A stretch of DNA of 64,000 nucleotides from Flavobacterium weaverense (GTDB taxonomy: Bacteria; Bacteroidota; Bacteroidia; Flavobacteriales; Flavobacteriaceae): contig NZ_REFH01000007.1 of assembly GCF_003688495.1 (NCBI RefSeq), positions 744,001 through 808,000 on the forward strand, in the 5' to 3' direction. A model generated the notes under the pieces. It was not told where the DNA came from. It made no database searches and saw nothing but the letters and a program-made list of their open reading frames with translations. Numbering within the stretch: position 1 is the stretch's first letter; every line of letters starts with the position of its first letter. Below are positions 52,714 through 61,830 of this stretch, one piece after another. Both the position numbers and the translations under genes were made by a program.

Positions 52714-53160
52714 CTACCACATACTTTTTACTACATCGTAAATAGAGTAAGTAATCAATGAAAATAACGAAAGTAAATAAAAACAAATACATATAAAGAG
52801 AGAAATTCTAAAAAAAAATGATTCTTTCACTATTTCAAAATCTAAATTGTTAAATTTTCCGTCCAATTCGTTTACCGTTAATTTCACTCGACTGCTTTTT
52901 ATACGATCTAAAATATGAACTTCAGAAAAGAGAACTATCAAGCCAAAAAGAATTCCGAATCCGAGTGATGAGATAGCTATTGCGTATAATACCGACTTAA
53001 CTAAAGACATAGGGAATGTTGACTTAAATGATATTAAAATACCAAAAAGGGCAACTGATAAAGTGATAATGGTTTTTATCCATGAATAAAATTTATCTTG
53101 TCTTTTGTCTTGGATTTCTTTGAGTTCGTTTAATCTTATAGCTACTTGTTCTTCTGTCAT
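52714..53160 (-). CDS. Small membrane protein of unknown function
   Basis: The 148-residue protein has a charged N-terminal helix (MTEEQVAIRLNELKEIQDKR), then two hydrophobic helices (about 28-46 and 55-78), a polar stretch, and a third helix (about 118-140). It resembles small accessory membrane proteins seen near toxin-antitoxin or defence genes, but I cannot place it in a family. It is in the accessory region with MazE and the two genes upstream on the same strand. The tail (SMW) stops in the middle of sequence that stays open in another frame (see findings). Confidence 0.55.
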   Translation of the reverse strand: MTEEQVAIRLNELKEIQDKRQDKFYSWIKTIITLSVALFGILISFKSTFPMSLVKSVLYAIAISSLGFGILFGLIVLFSEVHILDRIKSSRVKLTVNELDGKFNNLDFEIVKESFFFRISLFICICFYLLSLFSLITYSIYDVVKSMW

Positions 53161-53317
53161 TTTTTTTTAATATGTGCTAAAGTTTACTTATATGTGCTGT
53201 GGCGTGCATTTGCAGCAATCTCTCCAAATATAAACTAACTTTGGGAAACCCATTAACTTTACAAATAATAACAGAATAATTGATTGCTTATATACTGTGT
53301 TAAGAGATCATTTTTTT

Positions 53318-53947
53318 TTAGATCTTTTTTAATATAAATTTCAAATGCCAAATTAACCTTTCATACGAACCTAAATCTAATGCTCTTTGACCAGTTAACA
53401 TACTTGTAAAAAAAATTGGTGTATTTTCTAAAGCGCTATTGTTAATTATTTTATTAGTTCCAAGTTTTTCATCGAATTCAATTTGAAAATCTAAACATAT
53501 AAGTTTTCTTGCAAAAGAATTTGAAACCACAATTATTTTTGGCTTTGTTTTTTCTATTATTTTTTTCGAGAGTTCTAATTGTTTTTTAAAGAATTTTTTT
53601 CCATTTTGATCCTGATTTATTCTCTCAATATTTTTCTGATTTGTTTCTCTTAAACACAACAAATCTAAATGCGACCAAGGAATTTCCGTTTTCTTGGAAA
53701 TATCTTGAAATTTTTTAAAATATGAATAAATATTACCTTCTTGGTTATTATTATAAAAATGACTTTCATTTTTTAAGTGTTTCCCAGAAAATGATGGATT
53801 TATGCCGATAAAAAGAATAGAATTTTTTATTATCTCATCTTGCATTGCATAACCACGATTTATAAATTCAATATTTTGAAATTCCCTATCGTTCCATATT
53901 TTTTCTAACTCAACTTCATAATGCTCTTTAATACTAAATTTTTCCAT
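53318..53947 (-). CDS. Possible uracil-DNA-glycosylase-like protein
   Basis: The 209-residue protein has a strand-loop ILFIGINPSFSGK (about residues 44-56), which resembles motif 1 of the uracil-DNA glycosylase superfamily (G-x-x/N-P). A second strand KIIVVSNSFARKLI (about 140-153) and a C-terminal TSMLTGQRALDLGSYERL follow. The canonical HPS motif 2 is not obvious, so glycosylase activity is not certain. It is 2 bases downstream of the repeat-protein gene on the same strand, so the two are probably co-transcribed. The DNA here is very A/T-rich. Confidence 0.5.
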   Translation of the reverse strand: MEKFSIKEHYEVELEKIWNDREFQNIEFINRGYAMQDEIIKNSILFIGINPSFSGKHLKNESHFYNNNQEGNIYSYFKKFQDISKKTEIPWSHLDLLCLRETNQKNIERINQDQNGKKFFKKQLELSKKIIEKTKPKIIVVSNSFARKLICLDFQIEFDEKLGTNKIINNSALENTPIFFTSMLTGQRALDLGSYERLIWHLKFILKKI

Positions 53948-53949
53948 TT

Positions 53950-54315
53950 TTAGATTATTGATATAAATCCGTACAATTGGTCTCTTGTCAAAGAACCATC
54001 AATGTAATATTTTAAACTTCCATGTTTACTTTTTTCTTTTATTTCACTACCATCAACGTAAAATCTTGTACTTCCATGCTTGCTTTTATCTCGCACTTCT
54101 TTTCCGTCAAAATAATATCGAACATTACCATATTTACTTTTTTCTTTAATTTCATCACTCTCGATATAAAATTTCACACTTCCATGTCTACTTTTCTCCC
54201 TAACTTCTGAATTATGTATGTAAAACAATGTACTTCCGTGTTTTCTATCTTTAATTTCATTCCCATCGATGTAAAATAAAACTGTTCCGTATCTTCTGTC
54301 TTTGATTTCTGCCAT
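53950..54315 (-). CDS. Tandem-repeat beta protein (beta-flower-like)
   Basis: The 121-residue protein is built from about six 18-residue units with consensus EIKEKSKHGSxxFYIDGS; the seventh is degenerate (LTRDQLYGF). Each unit reads as a beta hairpin with a G-S/T turn and a terminal D-G turn. This looks like small 'beta-flower' or short beta-solenoid proteins; the family name is a guess from memory. There is no signal peptide or membrane helix. It precedes the glycosylase-like gene by 2 bases. Confidence 0.62.
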   Translation of the reverse strand: MAEIKDRRYGTVLFYIDGNEIKDRKHGSTLFYIHNSEVREKSRHGSVKFYIESDEIKEKSKYGNVRYYFDGKEVRDKSKHGSTRFYVDGSEIKEKSKHGSLKYYIDGSLTRDQLYGFISII

Positions 54316-54554
54316 TTTTTATTTTTTAATGATTTATATTTATGTTTTTTCTGCCATTTTGAGTTAAAGAATAGCAAGACTAATATAAACTTGTGATTAT
54401 GTGAGAATTATTAATGCATGTTTAATATGATAAGTCTGATGAAAATCGGCTTTAATTGTTTGGCTAATATATAATTAATTATTTAAAAATCTTACAAAAT
54501 ATAAACGATCAGATGTAATACTTTCCTCTCGCTAAGCATAGACACCCGTGAAGG

Positions 54555-54621
54555 TAACAGCGACAATCCCAAGTTTTTGGGCGTGGATTGTAGCGAATAG
54601 CCTGTTATGCCGCGGCTAACA
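54555..54621. repeat. Dispersed hairpin element (copy 1) with attC-like palindrome
   Basis: Outer arms TAACAG (54555-54560) / CTGTTA (54602-54607) enclose the hairpin ACAATCC ... GGATTGT (54563-54569 and 54585-54591), with the inner CCCAA/TTGGG option. The tail reads TAGCGAATAGCC, almost as in the copy at 62813-62882. It is followed by the near-perfect palindrome TGTTATGCCGCGGCTAACA (54603-54621; perfect apart from one extra T). The block is far more GC-rich than its surroundings. The rest of the 388-base gap 54316-54703 holds only the purL terminator. Confidence 0.62.
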
Positions 54622-54651
54622 CGCACAATATAACTTTAAGAACAAACGCCA

Positions 54652-54680
54652 TAAAAAAAACGCTCTCTTTCGAGAACGCT
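54652..54680 (-). terminator. Terminator of purL
   Basis: On the minus strand GCGTTCTC-GAAA-GAGAGCGT with two wobble pairs and a GAAA tetraloop, followed by eight T's. It starts 24 bases after the purL stop. Confidence 0.85.
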
Positions 54681-54703
54681 TTCCATAAATAAAAAACTAA
54701 ATA

Positions 54704-57700
54704 TTAATTGTTTTCAATCCATTTTCTGGCATTGATAAATGCTTCATGCCAAGGAGAAACTTCGTCGTTTCTATCTTTTGGGTAATGAGCCCAGTTCCAT
54801 TGATAAGTAGAACGTTCGATATGCGGCATAGTAACTAAATGGCGTCCTGTAAGATCGCAAAGCATGGCCACATCATAATGCGAACCGTTTGGATTAGCAG
54901 GATAGCCTTCGTAAGCATATTTTCCAACGATGTTGTAACGCTCTTCGCCTAATGGCAATTCAAATTTTCCTTCACCATGTGAAACCCAAACTCCTAATGT
55001 CGATCCAGCTAAGCTCGATAGCATCACAGATTTGTTTTCTTGTACAGTAACTGATGTAAAAATACTTTCGTGTTTGTTACTGTCATTATATAACATTTTT
55101 GGCATTTGTTCGTGCTCTGAATGGATTAATTCCAATTCGACGAATAATTGACAACCGTTGCAAATTCCAACAGATAAAGTGTCTTCTCGTTTGAAAAAGT
55201 TATTTAATGCTGTATTTGCTTTTTCATTGTATTTAAATGCTCCCGCCCAACCTTTAGCAGAACCTAAAACATCAGAGTTAGAGAAACCTCCAACCGCTCC
55301 GATGAACTGAATGTCCTCTAGATTTTCACGTCCCGAAATTAAATCAGTCATGTGAATGTCTTTTACATCAAAACCAGCCAAATACATTGCATTTGCCATT
55401 TCACGCTCAGAATTACTTCCTTTTTCACGAATAATAGCTGCTTTTGGACGTGATTTCGAATTATCGATTACTGGACTTTTTCCTGTAAAATGAGTTGGGA
55501 AAGTATATTGTAATGGTTGGTTTTTGTAATTATCAAAACGCTGTTGAGCCGTTCCGTTTTTGGATTGTTTTTGATCTAATAAGAACGAAGTTTTAAACCA
55601 AATGTCTCTGTATTTTGCGATGTCTAGTTTGCAATGCCCAAAGTCTAAGCTTGGTTCATTAGTTGCATTTCCTAATTTGTAAAAAGCAACTCCATTAGCA
55701 TTTAGTTTAGCTTCAATCGTTGCATTATCTTTAGCTTGGAAAACAATTCCGATATTCTCAGCAAATAAATACTTGATGATGTCTTTTTCTTCAAAAACAG
55801 AGAAATCAATTTTAGCACCTAAATTCACATCAGCAAAACACATTTCTAATAAAGTAGTAATCAAACCACCACTTCCAATGTCGTGTCCTGCCAGAATTTG
55901 GTTGTCTAAAATTAATTCTTGAATGGTATTAAATGCTTTTTTGAAGAAGACAGCACTTTTAATCGTTGGTGCTTCGTTTCCAATTGCATTTAAAGTTTGT
56001 GCGAATGACGAACCTCCTAATTTAAAATCATCTTGCGACAAATTGATATAATAAATAGAACCACCGTCTTTTTGTAAAACAGGTTCTACTACTTTTTTAA
56101 TATCAGTACAATTACCACCTGCCGAAATAATAACCGTTCCTGGTGCGATTACTTCGTCATTTGGATATTTTTGTTTCATCGAAAGCGAATCTTTTCCTGT
56201 TGGAATATTGATTCCCAGTTCAATTGCAAATTCTGAACAAGCCTCTACCGCTGCGTATAAACGAGCGTCTTCGCCTTCGTTTTTACAAGCCCACATCCAG
56301 TTAGCAGATAGTGAAATTCCTTTCATTCCATCCTTTATAGGAGCCCAAACAATGTTTGATAATGATTCTGCAATAGCAGTTCGTGTACCTGCAATAGGAT
56401 CGATCAAAGAGGCAATAGGAGAGTGCCCAATTGATGTGGCAACACCTTCAATTCCTTGATAATCTAATGCCATTACACCAACATTATTTAATGGCAATTG
56501 CAATGGTCCAGCCGTTTGCTGTTTGGCTACTTTTCCACCTACACAACGGTCTACTTTATTAGTCAACCAGTCTTTACAAGCCACTGCTTCTAATTGCAAT
56601 ACTTGTTGTAAGTAAGTCGAAATATTTTTAACTGAATACTCTAAAGGCGCATAGTTGTAAGAAATCGTTTTATCATTCATCACCGTTTTTGGAGAACTAC
56701 CAAAGAAATCTTCTAAAGCATAATCCATTGGTTTAGCGCCAGTAGATTTTGACTGAAAAGTAAAGCGGTGATCGTTAGTAACATCGCCTACTTGGTACAT
56801 TGGAGAACGCTCTCTATCGGCAACTCTTTGTAATAAATCAATATCTTTGTGACCAATAACTAATCCCATTCTTTCTTGAGATTCGTTACCGATTATCTCC
56901 TTTGCCGAAAGGGTAGGATCACCCACAGGTAATTTATCTAAATCTATCAATCCTCCTGTTTCTTCCACGAGCTCAGAAAGACAGTTTAAGTGTCCTCCAG
57001 CACCGTGATCGTGAATGGAAACAATTGGATTATTGTCGCTTTCTACAAAGGCACGAATGGCGTTAGCAGCACGTTTTTGCATTTCTGGATTTGAACGCTG
57101 TATCGCATTCAACTCGATTCCTGAACCAAAAGCTCCGGTATCTGCAGAGGAAACTGCAGCACCACCCATTCCGATTCTATAATTTTCTCCACCTAGAATA
57201 ACGATTTTGTCGCCTTCTTGTGGTTTTTTCTTAATGGCTTGATCTAATTTTCCGTAACCAATTCCACCTGCTTGCATGATTACTTTATCGTAACCAATTT
57301 TGCGATTGTTTTCTTGGTGTTCGAAAGTTAAAACAGATCCAGTAATTAGCGGTTGTCCGAATTTGTTTCCAAAATCTGAAGCTCCGTTAGAGGCTTTAAT
57401 CAAAATATCCATTGGAGTTTGGTACAACCAAGGTCTTGCTGGAACCGCATCTTCCCAAGGACGATTTTCCTCTAGTCGAGAATAAGAAGTCATATAAACT
57501 GCTGTTCCTGCTAACGGCAACGAACCTTGTCCACCAGCTAAACGATCCCGAATTTCTCCACCAGAACCTGTTGCAGCTCCGTTGAAAGGCTCTACGGTTG
57601 TTGGGAAATTGTGTGTTTCTGCTTTTAAGGAGATAACCGAATCAAATTCTTTGATTTCATAGAAATCAGCTTTATCACCGGTTTTGGGAGAAAATTGTTG

Positions 57701-58357
57701 AACTCTTGGCCCTTTTACAAAAGCCACATTATCTTTATACGCTGAAACGATATCGTTCGGGTTTTCTTGAGATGTTTTTTTGATTAATTTGAAAAGAGAG
57801 GTTTCTTTTTCTACGCCATCAATTACAAATGTTCCATTGAAAATTTTGTGACGACAGTGCTCTGAATTTGCTTGGGAGAAAGCAAAAATCTCAGAATCAG
57901 TTAATTTTCTAACTAATTTGGTTGCTAAATTATCCAAATATTCTACTTCTTCAAGGCTCAAGGCCAAACCTTCTTTCTTGTTGTAAGCATCAATATCTTC
58001 GATGTCTAAAATAGGTTCTGGTTGTACATTGATATTAAAAATATCTTGATGTAACTCTGCATATTTTTGCGAAAGCATAGGATCGAAATCAGTGAAATCT
58101 TCCGTTGCTTTGTAAAATTCCTCAATTCGAATAATCCCCGAAATCCCCATATTTTGAGTGATTTCAACAGCATTTGTACTCCACGGAGTTACCATAGTGG
58201 CACGTGGTCCAACAAAAAAATCCGTGAGTACGGATTTTTCTATTTTATTTGAGTCGGCAAAAAGCCAATTTAATTTTGAAATGTCTTGAGCCGAAATTTC
58301 GTTTTGCGTTTGCACTGCAAAAACAGTTTTGCTTTGGTTTTCAAAGAAATGGATCAT
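54704..58357 (-). CDS. purL: Phosphoribosylformylglycinamidine synthase, fused PurL-PurQ
   Basis: This enzyme of purine synthesis converts FGAR and glutamine to FGAM with ATP. At 1217 residues it is the large single-chain form in which the glutaminase domain is fused to the C-terminus. Motifs: LTDSEIFAFSQANSEHCRHK (N-terminal linker and SEHCRHK signature, about 165-180), SLKAETHNFPTTVEPFNGAA with TGSGGEIRDR, SIHDHGAGGHLNCLSELVEE and GHDIGSGGLITTLLEMCFA. The C-terminal class I amidotransferase has the nucleophile in VGICNGCQLFVELELI and the catalytic His in MPHIERSTYQWNW. It is monocistronic, with its own promoter and terminator. Confidence 0.98.
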   Translation of the reverse strand: MIHFFENQSKTVFAVQTQNEISAQDISKLNWLFADSNKIEKSVLTDFFVGPRATMVTPWSTNAVEITQNMGISGIIRIEEFYKATEDFTDFDPMLSQKYAELHQDIFNINVQPEPILDIEDIDAYNKKEGLALSLEEVEYLDNLATKLVRKLTDSEIFAFSQANSEHCRHKIFNGTFVIDGVEKETSLFKLIKKTSQENPNDIVSAYKDNVAFVKGPRVQQFSPKTGDKADFYEIKEFDSVISLKAETHNFPTTVEPFNGAATGSGGEIRDRLAGGQGSLPLAGTAVYMTSYSRLEENRPWEDAVPARPWLYQTPMDILIKASNGASDFGNKFGQPLITGSVLTFEHQENNRKIGYDKVIMQAGGIGYGKLDQAIKKKPQEGDKIVILGGENYRIGMGGAAVSSADTGAFGSGIELNAIQRSNPEMQKRAANAIRAFVESDNNPIVSIHDHGAGGHLNCLSELVEETGGLIDLDKLPVGDPTLSAKEIIGNESQERMGLVIGHKDIDLLQRVADRERSPMYQVGDVTNDHRFTFQSKSTGAKPMDYALEDFFGSSPKTVMNDKTISYNYAPLEYSVKNISTYLQQVLQLEAVACKDWLTNKVDRCVGGKVAKQQTAGPLQLPLNNVGVMALDYQGIEGVATSIGHSPIASLIDPIAGTRTAIAESLSNIVWAPIKDGMKGISLSANWMWACKNEGEDARLYAAVEACSEFAIELGINIPTGKDSLSMKQKYPNDEVIAPGTVIISAGGNCTDIKKVVEPVLQKDGGSIYYINLSQDDFKLGGSSFAQTLNAIGNEAPTIKSAVFFKKAFNTIQELILDNQILAGHDIGSGGLITTLLEMCFADVNLGAKIDFSVFEEKDIIKYLFAENIGIVFQAKDNATIEAKLNANGVAFYKLGNATNEPSLDFGHCKLDIAKYRDIWFKTSFLLDQKQSKNGTAQQRFDNYKNQPLQYTFPTHFTGKSPVIDNSKSRPKAAIIREKGSNSEREMANAMYLAGFDVKDIHMTDLISGRENLEDIQFIGAVGGFSNSDVLGSAKGWAGAFKYNEKANTALNNFFKREDTLSVGICNGCQLFVELELIHSEHEQMPKMLYNDSNKHESIFTSVTVQENKSVMLSSLAGSTLGVWVSHGEGKFELPLGEERYNIVGKYAYEGYPANPNGSHYDVAMLCDLTGRHLVTMPHIERSTYQWNWAHYPKDRNDEVSPWHEAFINARKWIENN

Positions 58358-58385
58358 TGTTGTGTAGTTAGTTGTATTTACGGTG

Positions 58386-58416
58386 CAAATTTAGTTTAAA
58401 AAAGTAGTAAGCGCAA
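58386..58416 (-). promoter_or_regulatory. Promoter of purL
   Basis: On the minus strand a -33 TTG (58414-58416) and a -7 TAAATTTG (58386-58393) are 20 bases apart, 29 bases before the ATG. No purine riboswitch was recognised in the short leader. Confidence 0.6.
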
Positions 58417-58546
58417 GGATTAAAAATTCAATTTTTGATGTGCCAAATTTCTATATTGCATGTTACAAATGCAAATTATTCGAAGTTTAGAATTCTACAA
58501 TCGACGTTGCTAATACTATATAATTTACAATCTGAAACATTGTGAT

Positions 58547-58575
58547 AGAGATGCTTCCTTCGTCAGTATGACAAA
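58547..58575. repeat. Remnant of a common dispersed repeat (GAGATGCTTC ... CAGTATGACA)
   Basis: The sequence GAGATGCTTCCTTCGTCAG followed by TATGACA resembles the dispersed repeat of the type GAGATGCTTCGTTCCTCAGCATGACA that I recall from many Bacteroidota genomes. It is present once in this window, in the gap upstream of purL. Its recognition rests on memory. Confidence 0.4.
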
Positions 58576-58616
58576 GACATTGCAATAATTAATATAAGCA
58601 ATGCTTGAAATGATTG

Positions 58617-60143
58617 CTACTTCGGAAATTTCATATTCTGATATGCTCCTAAATCAGGAGGTAAAGTTCTCATTTTGCCTAAAACATCTGTTGGAATTAA
58701 ATAGGCCGAATTTCCTTTCGCGAAAGCAGCAGAAGCAGCATCTATATTTAATTTGTTTTGTGCTGTTTTGAAGAATTTTGGATCTTTATTTAAAATAATA
58801 GCGTTGTAATGTACGGCATCAGTTGTGAACTGATAATCTGGATTAGTTGCGAACTGACTAGATGTATTATCAAATTTTATCAAGCAGTTGTTAAATTGGT
58901 ATTTAAAAGCAGCTCCCGTTTTCTTATTCAGCGTCAGTTCATTCGAATACGATCCATAAATAATACAGTTATTAAAAGTAGCTTCCGCTAAATCTTTAGC
59001 TTCTGGAATAGCACCGGTTAAATAGTTACTTAAGGATAGAGCTACTTGTTGCGAACTGTTCCAGTTATTATTAAAAGTGGAATGCGTGAATTTATAACTA
59101 CCTCCATAATTACAAGCTAAACTAGCTAGTCCTGCATTATTAGTAACTATATTTTCTCCATTAATTTTTCCGGTCTGCGCCAAAATTCCGTAGTTAGTCG
59201 AGTTGTAAATTTGGGTATTTTTGATAGAAACTGTTGTTCCATCATTATTTTGAATTAACAATCCAATGGTTGCATTTTTAATAGTTAAGTGATTAAAGGA
59301 GTTGTTAGTACTGCCGTCAGCAAGCCAAATAGTTCCCCATTGTCCTGGTACGTTTTCAAAATTAGGTTCTAAACGATCGCCTTCAAAAACAACTTCATTT
59401 TCCAATTTATCAGTTGTAGAAACCAAGCCATTTACTTTTATGGATGCTTTATTGGAAACAATAAGACCTGAATTAGAATGAAAATAAACTTTGGTTCCGG
59501 CTTCAAAAGTCGCAGTTTTATTGCTAGGGACAGCTGCGTAACCATAAATGACGTAGGGTTTATTTTTTGTGAATTGTAACTCGTTTCCATTAACGGGATC
59601 ATTTTCGTCCAAATAAAACCCTTCAATTTTTTGATCGCCAATAGGAAGTTTTTCGATTGTGCCATCAACAAAACGTTTTGGATATAGAAAAACTGCATCT
59701 TGAATAAGAGTAACTAATTCGATACTCTGAAGATTTTGACCTCCGTCGAACTGAATTTGGTCAGTGTATAAAAAATCGGTAGGATTCGCGTCGGCGATAT
59801 TTGCTGTAGTTTCGATAAAAATATACAAACTATCTTTAGCCAATAAATCTACATTATTAAAATTTTTTCCGTTTGTCCCTAGCATTCCATCAACGGTCAT
59901 TCGATATTTAGAATTAAGTCCTTTAGCTAGTTTTATAGTAGGAATGGTAATGTCGCTCTTACTTCTATTGTAAACTTTCAGTCTGTACGTACTAGAACCA
60001 ATATTACTAAACACAGTATCTAGATAAATAGTGTCTCTAGAAAACTCTAATTTACCTGAGCTAGCAATGGTTTCAAAATCAGAGCGACAGGAGCAAATAG
60101 ATATTATAATTGCAATAAAAGTCAATACTATTTGTGGACGCAT
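58617..60143 (-). CDS. Lipoprotein with right-handed beta-helix repeats
   Basis: The 508-residue protein has a lipoprotein signal (ISICSC, Cys about residue 19). Residues 25-150 form a beta-sandwich-like domain (LEFSRDTIYLDTVFSNIGS); residues about 185-440 are a parallel beta-helix with typical runs of Asn and turn residues (LIVSNKASIKVNGLV, FNHLTIKNATIGLLIQN, KNTQIYNSTNYGIL). Such folds bind or cut polysaccharides, but no lyase catalytic residues stand out; the ending (PPDLGAYQNMKFPK) is common in flavobacterial relatives. It probably sits on the cell surface. Monocistronic. Confidence 0.85.
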   Translation of the reverse strand: MRPQIVLTFIAIIISICSCRSDFETIASSGKLEFSRDTIYLDTVFSNIGSSTYRLKVYNRSKSDITIPTIKLAKGLNSKYRMTVDGMLGTNGKNFNNVDLLAKDSLYIFIETTANIADANPTDFLYTDQIQFDGGQNLQSIELVTLIQDAVFLYPKRFVDGTIEKLPIGDQKIEGFYLDENDPVNGNELQFTKNKPYVIYGYAAVPSNKTATFEAGTKVYFHSNSGLIVSNKASIKVNGLVSTTDKLENEVVFEGDRLEPNFENVPGQWGTIWLADGSTNNSFNHLTIKNATIGLLIQNNDGTTVSIKNTQIYNSTNYGILAQTGKINGENIVTNNAGLASLACNYGGSYKFTHSTFNNNWNSSQQVALSLSNYLTGAIPEAKDLAEATFNNCIIYGSYSNELTLNKKTGAAFKYQFNNCLIKFDNTSSQFATNPDYQFTTDAVHYNAIILNKDPKFFKTAQNKLNIDAASAAFAKGNSAYLIPTDVLGKMRTLPPDLGAYQNMKFPK

Positions 60144-60257
60144 TTTATGTTTTTTTTGTAAAAATAGGCAAAATCTATAATGAAATTAGAATTACAAATG
60201 TAATTCCTATCTTCTCCCGTATCTTTTATTTAATTTTACAGATTAAAAGCCACTAAC

Positions 60258-60695
60258 ATGTCATTTGATAAAGAAAAAATACTGAATTACTGTAATAAAA
60301 TTTCTGAAAACACATTAATGCGAACCTTGAATATCACGTATACAGATGCAGGTGAGAATTTTTTGGTTGCAACAATGCCCGTTAATTCTTCAGTTCATCA
60401 GCCTGTGGGGATATTACATGGTGGTGCAACGGTAGCATTAGCTGAAAGTGTAGGAAGTGCGGCATCAATGTTATTTGTAAATCCAGAAGTGAGCGATGTG
60501 AGAGGTATAGAAATATCTGCTAATCACTTAAAATCAAAACGTAATGGAATTGTGACCGCTACAGCAAAAATTGTTCATAAAGGACGTAGTATTCACTTAT
60601 GGGAAATTAGAATTGTCGACGAGAACAACAATTTAATTTCGCTGTGTAAGTTGACCAATATGATTTTGCCAAAGAGAAAAAGCGAGGATAAATAA
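60258..60695 (+). CDS. Hotdog-fold thioesterase, probable MenI (DHNA-CoA thioesterase)
   Basis: The 145-residue PaaI/YdiI-type hotdog protein has VNSSVHQPVGILHGGATVAL with HGG and the catalytic acid in ALAESVGSAASML, plus VRGIEISANHLKSKRNG and a closing strand. The stop codon overlaps the isochorismate synthase start as TAATG, so the two are translationally coupled. The family includes DHNA-CoA thioesterase; with isochorismate synthase next door, a role in menaquinone synthesis is the best guess. Confidence 0.8.
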   Translation: MSFDKEKILNYCNKISENTLMRTLNITYTDAGENFLVATMPVNSSVHQPVGILHGGATVALAESVGSAASMLFVNPEVSDVRGIEISANHLKSKRNGIVTATAKIVHKGRSIHLWEIRIVDENNNLISLCKLTNMILPKRKSEDK

Positions 60696-61753
60696 TGGCA
60701 GAAATCGAAAGTAAAATTCAAAATCATTTAATAAATCAATTACCATTTGTGTTGTATTCAAAACCAAATGTTGAGGGTGTTATTGCTATGTTTCAAAAAG
60801 ATGATAGTTTATTTTCAGTAAATGATTTTAGCGAAAAAGGTTTTGTTTTTGCAAGTTTTGATGGAACTAAAACTTATTTAATCCCAGAAAAGGAGTCAGA
60901 AATAATGCATTTCTCTTTGAATAGTAAAGAATCACTACCTTCTAAAACACAATTTAGAGCAGGCGATGATGTTGCTAAAAGGGAATTTGAATCTTTAGTT
61001 TCGAAAGGGATTCTAGCTATATCAAATAACCAATTCAAAAAGGTCGTCTTATCACGAAAAGAGCATGTTAATATTGAAGATTTTAATATGTTTGAAACAT
61101 TTGAAAAGTTGGTTCAACTTTACCCTTCAGCCTTTGTATACTGTTTTTATCATCCAGAAATCGGTAATTGGATTGGAGCAACTCCAGAACAATTATTAAA
61201 AGTTAACGGAGGCAAATTTGAAACCATTTCACTCGCAGGAACGCAAAAAGATACTGGTTCGTCGGATATATTGTGGGGCGAAAAGGAAAAAGAAGAGCAG
61301 CAATTTGTTACTGATTATTTAGTTTCAAGACTTGAAAGCGTAGCTTCAGATGTAAAGTTCACAGAACCGTATAGTATTAAAGCAGGAAGTATTTGGCATA
61401 TAAAAACTGATGTTTCAGGAGATTTAAATTTTGATTCTAGTTTGAAAGAAGTAGTTCAATTACTTCATCCAACGCCAGCAGTTTGCGGTTTGCCTAAAGA
61501 AATAGCAAAGGAATTCATTATCGAAAACGAGCCATACGACCGAGGTTTTTACACAGGTTTTCTTGGTGAACTAAATTGTAACTTTACAAATAAGAAAGCA
61601 AGCTCAGATTTGTTTGTGAATTTAAGATGTATGGAAGTTAAAAACTCTCAAGCTCATTTGTATATGGGTTGCGGAATTACAAAAGATAGTATTCCTGACA
61701 AAGAGTGGGAGGAAAGTGTGAATAAATCAATGACAATGAAAAAGGTATTGTAA
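60695..61753 (+). CDS. menF: Isochorismate synthase (chorismate-binding enzyme)
   Basis: The enzyme converts chorismate to isochorismate. The 352-residue protein has the chorismate-binding fold in its C-terminal two thirds: KVVLSRKEHV, GNWIGATPEQLLKVNGG, ETISLAGTQKDTG, the LLHPTPAVCGLPKEIAKEFI signature, DRGFYTGFLGEL and LRCMEV. The sequence GATPE-L and the HPTPAVCG signature fit MenF/EntC. It starts inside the stop codon of the thioesterase gene (TAATG). No other men genes are in the window. EntC-type siderophore use is possible, but no siderophore genes are nearby. Confidence 0.92.
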   Translation: MAEIESKIQNHLINQLPFVLYSKPNVEGVIAMFQKDDSLFSVNDFSEKGFVFASFDGTKTYLIPEKESEIMHFSLNSKESLPSKTQFRAGDDVAKREFESLVSKGILAISNNQFKKVVLSRKEHVNIEDFNMFETFEKLVQLYPSAFVYCFYHPEIGNWIGATPEQLLKVNGGKFETISLAGTQKDTGSSDILWGEKEKEEQQFVTDYLVSRLESVASDVKFTEPYSIKAGSIWHIKTDVSGDLNFDSSLKEVVQLLHPTPAVCGLPKEIAKEFIIENEPYDRGFYTGFLGELNCNFTNKKASSDLFVNLRCMEVKNSQAHLYMGCGITKDSIPDKEWEESVNKSMTMKKVL

Positions 61754-61830
61754 TTTAGACTTTTCGAAAATTATTGTGATTATCAACTAAAACAATTAAA
61801 CCGCGTAGCGGAAAATAAAAATATATAAAT

